Source of the DNA: Actinomycetes bacterium
GTDB lineage: Bacteria > Actinomycetota > Acidimicrobiia > Acidimicrobiales > Palsa-688
Direction of reading: 5' to 3'
Assembly (NCBI GenBank): GCA_021808425.1
Contig: JAKBBS010000036.1
Span: 1-23,873, forward strand
DNA length: 23,873 bases
The position numbers and the translations under genes were made by a program. A model generated the notes under the pieces. It had not been told where the DNA came from, did no database searches, and was given only the letters and a program-made list of their open reading frames with translations. Numbering within the stretch: the stretch's first letter is position 1; each line of letters starts with the position of its first letter. This document shows positions 21,913 through 23,873 of the stretch, piece by piece.

Positions 21913-22884
21913 GTGCCCGCCAAGCTGTCATCCATCCACGCAACCCGTCGACTGAAGGCTTTCGGTGCTCTTGTCGGTGCGGCCGGGCTTCTGGCGTCGT
22001 GTGCTAGCGGCGTGACCAGCACGTCGGCTCCGAACAGTGTCGCAGCGTCGCCTGCTTCACAGTCGTCGGGCACGACGTCTACGACCACGGCGCGTGGTAG
22101 CGGGCCTGTGGACGTGCTCTACGCCGGATCGCTCGTCGACTTGATGGAGAAAGGGCTCGGCCCGGAGTTCGACGCAGCTACCGGCTTCAGCTTCCAGGGC
22201 CGCTCCGGTAACGCCGGGGCGCTCGCCAACGAGATCAAAGGAAAAACCGTCGTCGGGGACGTGTTCATCGGCGCCGCTCCTGCGAACGACTTGGCGCTGG
22301 AGGGTTCGGCTAACGGGAACTGGGCGTCTTGGTACGCGACGTTCGCGCAGTCGCCGCTCGTCATCGGCTACAACCCGGCCAGCAAGTTCGCCCAGGATTT
22401 CAAGGCCATGCCCTGGTACAAGGTCCTCGCCCTCCCCGGGATACTCGTAGGGCGAACTGATCCCGCTACCGACCCGAAGGGCGCGCTCACGGTGACAGCG
22501 CTCAAAGCCGGAGCGGCAGTGCAGAACGAGCCTGCCCTCACGCAGCTCGCTGCCGACAGCTCCAGCGTCTACCCAGAGAACACCCTCGTCGGGCGCCTCC
22601 AGGCCGGCCAGCTTGACGCAGGATTTTTCTACTCGGTCGAAGCGGTCGCAGGGAACTTTCCGACCGTCCCGCTCACCGGTGAACCCTCCCCGCTCGCTGC
22701 GAAGTACACGATTACCGTCCTGGCCGGCGCGCCGCACCTAGCAGCCGCCGACGCGTTCGTGAAGTTCCTGCTCGGGCGGACAGGCTCAGCAGATCTAGCC
22801 AAGTACGGTCTCAGCGTAGCGAGCCCCGTTCCTGTGTCGGGTACCCTCCCTCCAGCTCTGTCGGGAGTACTCTCCGGGTCTTGA
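21913..22884 (+). CDS. Tungstate/molybdate-type ABC substrate-binding lipoprotein (WtpA/ModA-like)
   Basis: A 323-residue exported lipoprotein that should bind an oxyanion outside the cell and hand it to the permease. The signal peptide has a basic N-terminus, a hydrophobic core (about 16-27) and the lipobox LASC with lipidated C30, followed by a Ser/Thr-rich linker to about residue 63. The mature domain begins VDVLYAGSLVDLMEKGLGPE, close to WtpA-type tungstate/molybdate binders; PWYKVLALPGILVGRTDPAT in the middle of the domain is also WtpA-like. Tungstate, molybdate or another oxyanion cannot be separated by eye. The GTG start is set by TATAGT 6 nt upstream. Its TGA overlaps the TTG of the permease gene by 4 nt. 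Confidence 0.82.
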   Translation: MPAKLSSIHATRRLKAFGALVGAAGLLASCASGVTSTSAPNSVAASPASQSSGTTSTTTARGSGPVDVLYAGSLVDLMEKGLGPEFDAATGFSFQGRSGNAGALANEIKGKTVVGDVFIGAAPANDLALEGSANGNWASWYATFAQSPLVIGYNPASKFAQDFKAMPWYKVLALPGILVGRTDPATDPKGALTVTALKAGAAVQNEPALTQLAADSSSVYPENTLVGRLQAGQLDAGFFYSVEAVAGNFPTVPLTGEPSPLAAKYTITVLAGAPHLAAADAFVKFLLGRTGSADLAKYGLSVASPVPVSGTLPPALSGVLSGS

Positions 22885-23873
22885 GCTCGCTGACGCCGTC
22901 AAAGACACTGTCGTGGTTAGGCGCCCTACTGGCCGTGTACCTTGCGGTGCCTTTGGCGGCGTTCGCGGTTCGCCTGGCAAGCGCGTCGCATAGGGGTTTT
23001 AGCAACGCCGGCCTTTGGCCGGCTGTGCGAACCTCACTGGAGGCTGCGACTATCTCGACGGCGATCGTCGCCGCGGTCGGTATCCCGCTGGCGTTCGTGC
23101 TTGCGCGCAGCGCCGGGAGGATCGCAAAGGTCGTAGGAGCGATCGTGGTCCTGCCGCTAGCGCTGCCCCCGGTGATGGCCGGGATCCTCCTCGTGTACCT
23201 GTTCGGTCCGTACACGACCGTCGGGAAGCTGTTCGGCGGCCGACTCGTAAACTCCCTCGCCGGGATCGTCGCCGCCCAGGTGTTCGTCTCGGCCCCGTTC
23301 ATGATTGTCGCAGCGCGCTCCGCGTTCGCATCGATCGACCCGTCGTTGGACGACCTCGCTGCGACACTCGGCCACGGGCGGCTCGCACGATTCTGGAGGG
23401 TCAGCCTGCCGGTGGCGGACAGGGCGATCAGGGCGGGCCTGCTTCTCACGTGGCTGCGTGCAATCGGCGAATACGGGGCGAACGTCGTCGTCGCCTACCA
23501 CCCTTTTACCATCCCGGTGTACACCTACGTGCAGTTCTCGGGTGCGGGGATCCCCGACACGCAGGCGCCGACCGTCCTTGTCTTGGCGGCCGCCGGCGTA
23601 GCTACCGCCGTGATCGCTTCGCGCAGGCCGGCGTTTCTGAGGCGCCGACCGGCCGACCCCGATCCTGCTACGCCCGGCAGGTTCGTGGCGACGAAGGTCG
23701 AGTTCGACATCGACGTTCGGGTCGGCTCGTTCGCTCTTCGCGTCGCTCACAATGCGGGAAGTCACAGGCTGGCGATACTCGGGCCTTCCGGATCGGGAAA
23801 GTCGATGACGCTCAAGTCGATTGCTGGGCTACTAGGCGCCGACGCCGGGCACGTCAGCTTCGAAGGCGCTGAC
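22881..23873 (+). CDS. ABC transporter permease-ATPase fusion (WtpB/ModB-WtpC/ModC-like), partial at 3' end
   Basis: The reading frame starts with TTG at 22881, inside the stop of the binding-protein gene (TTGA), and stays open to the window edge: 331 codons. Residues about 10-245 are an oxyanion ABC permease with about five or six helices, including VRTSLEAATISTAIVAA and the EAA loop LDDLAATLGHGRLARFW (156-172) then SLPVADRAIRAG and WLRAIGEYGANVVVAY. A short Arg/Pro linker (about 248-266) leads to a beta strand and the Walker A motif GPSGSGKS (301-308) of an ATPase. The rest of the ATPase lies beyond the window. I found no stop or frameshift between the parts. Fused ModBC proteins are known elsewhere, for example in cyanobacteria. 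A frameshift error is the main alternative. Confidence 0.82.
   Translation, partial: MSSLTPSKTLSWLGALLAVYLAVPLAAFAVRLASASHRGFSNAGLWPAVRTSLEAATISTAIVAAVGIPLAFVLARSAGRIAKVVGAIVVLPLALPPVMAGILLVYLFGPYTTVGKLFGGRLVNSLAGIVAAQVFVSAPFMIVAARSAFASIDPSLDDLAATLGHGRLARFWRVSLPVADRAIRAGLLLTWLRAIGEYGANVVVAYHPFTIPVYTYVQFSGAGIPDTQAPTVLVLAAAGVATAVIASRRPAFLRRRPADPDPATPGRFVATKVEFDIDVRVGSFALRVAHNAGSHRLAILGPSGSGKSMTLKSIAGLLGADAGHVSFEGAD

Noticed and set aside
23015..23872. Open frame on the plus strand with an Arg/Gly-rich product
   Set aside because: It is another frame of the ABC permease-ATPase fusion; the product is low-complexity and Arg-rich, as expected of a GC-rich shadow, while the true frame has clear transporter motifs.

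Overview
The window looks like a piece of a high-GC actinobacterial chromosome. Codon use is strongly GC-rich, several genes start with GTG, and there is an F420-type nitroreductase, a CYP124/125-type P450, a fused two-domain acyl-CoA dehydrogenase of the FadE34 kind, and several promoters placed for leaderless mRNAs. A lineage such as Acidimicrobiia or a relative would fit, but that is inference; there is no rRNA or marker gene to fix it. I saw no tRNA, rRNA, CRISPR array, transposase or phage gene.

Layout. 1-964: an orphan protein with an AbiEi-like N-terminus and a nuclease-like (DUF559/Vsr-type) C-terminus. 965-1287: a gene-free, AT-richer stretch with a 20-bp tandem repeat and a 181-bp structured element bounded by 26-bp inverted repeats. 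1288-3791 (minus): an MFS transporter overlapping a two-domain dCTP deaminase. 3792-3946: a leaderless-type promoter and an elaborate set of inverted repeats. 3947-5639 (minus): F420 nitroreductase then cytochrome P450. 5711-8140 (minus): a large protein of unknown function with a SEC-C zinc motif. 8237-9244 (plus): GNAT acetyltransferase and a Fur-family regulator. 9241-12808 (minus): an MFS transporter followed by acetoacetyl-CoA synthetase.

12953-16302 (plus) is the most interesting block. It encodes a membrane cytochrome-b-like protein, a membrane-anchored Gly/Ser-rich low-complexity protein, an ApbE-type FAD:protein FMN transferase, a ferric-reductase-like membrane cytochrome and a [3Fe-4S]-type ferredoxin. 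The last four are tightly packed. Together they look like a membrane electron-transfer system, yet no conventional FMN_bind acceptor for ApbE is visible. An L,D-transpeptidase follows (16431-18137). On the minus strand are an alpha/beta hydrolase and a fused acyl-CoA dehydrogenase (18174-21275).

21301 to the end (plus): a PadR regulator, a tungstate/molybdate-type substrate-binding lipoprotein, and, overlapping its stop by 4 nt, an ABC permease whose frame runs without a stop into the Walker A region of an ATPase. This is a permease-ATPase fusion cut by the window edge. The P450, nitroreductase, acetoacetyl-CoA synthetase, fused dehydrogenase and hydrolase suggest lipid, sterol or aromatic catabolism, but they are not in one operon, so any joint pathway is speculative.
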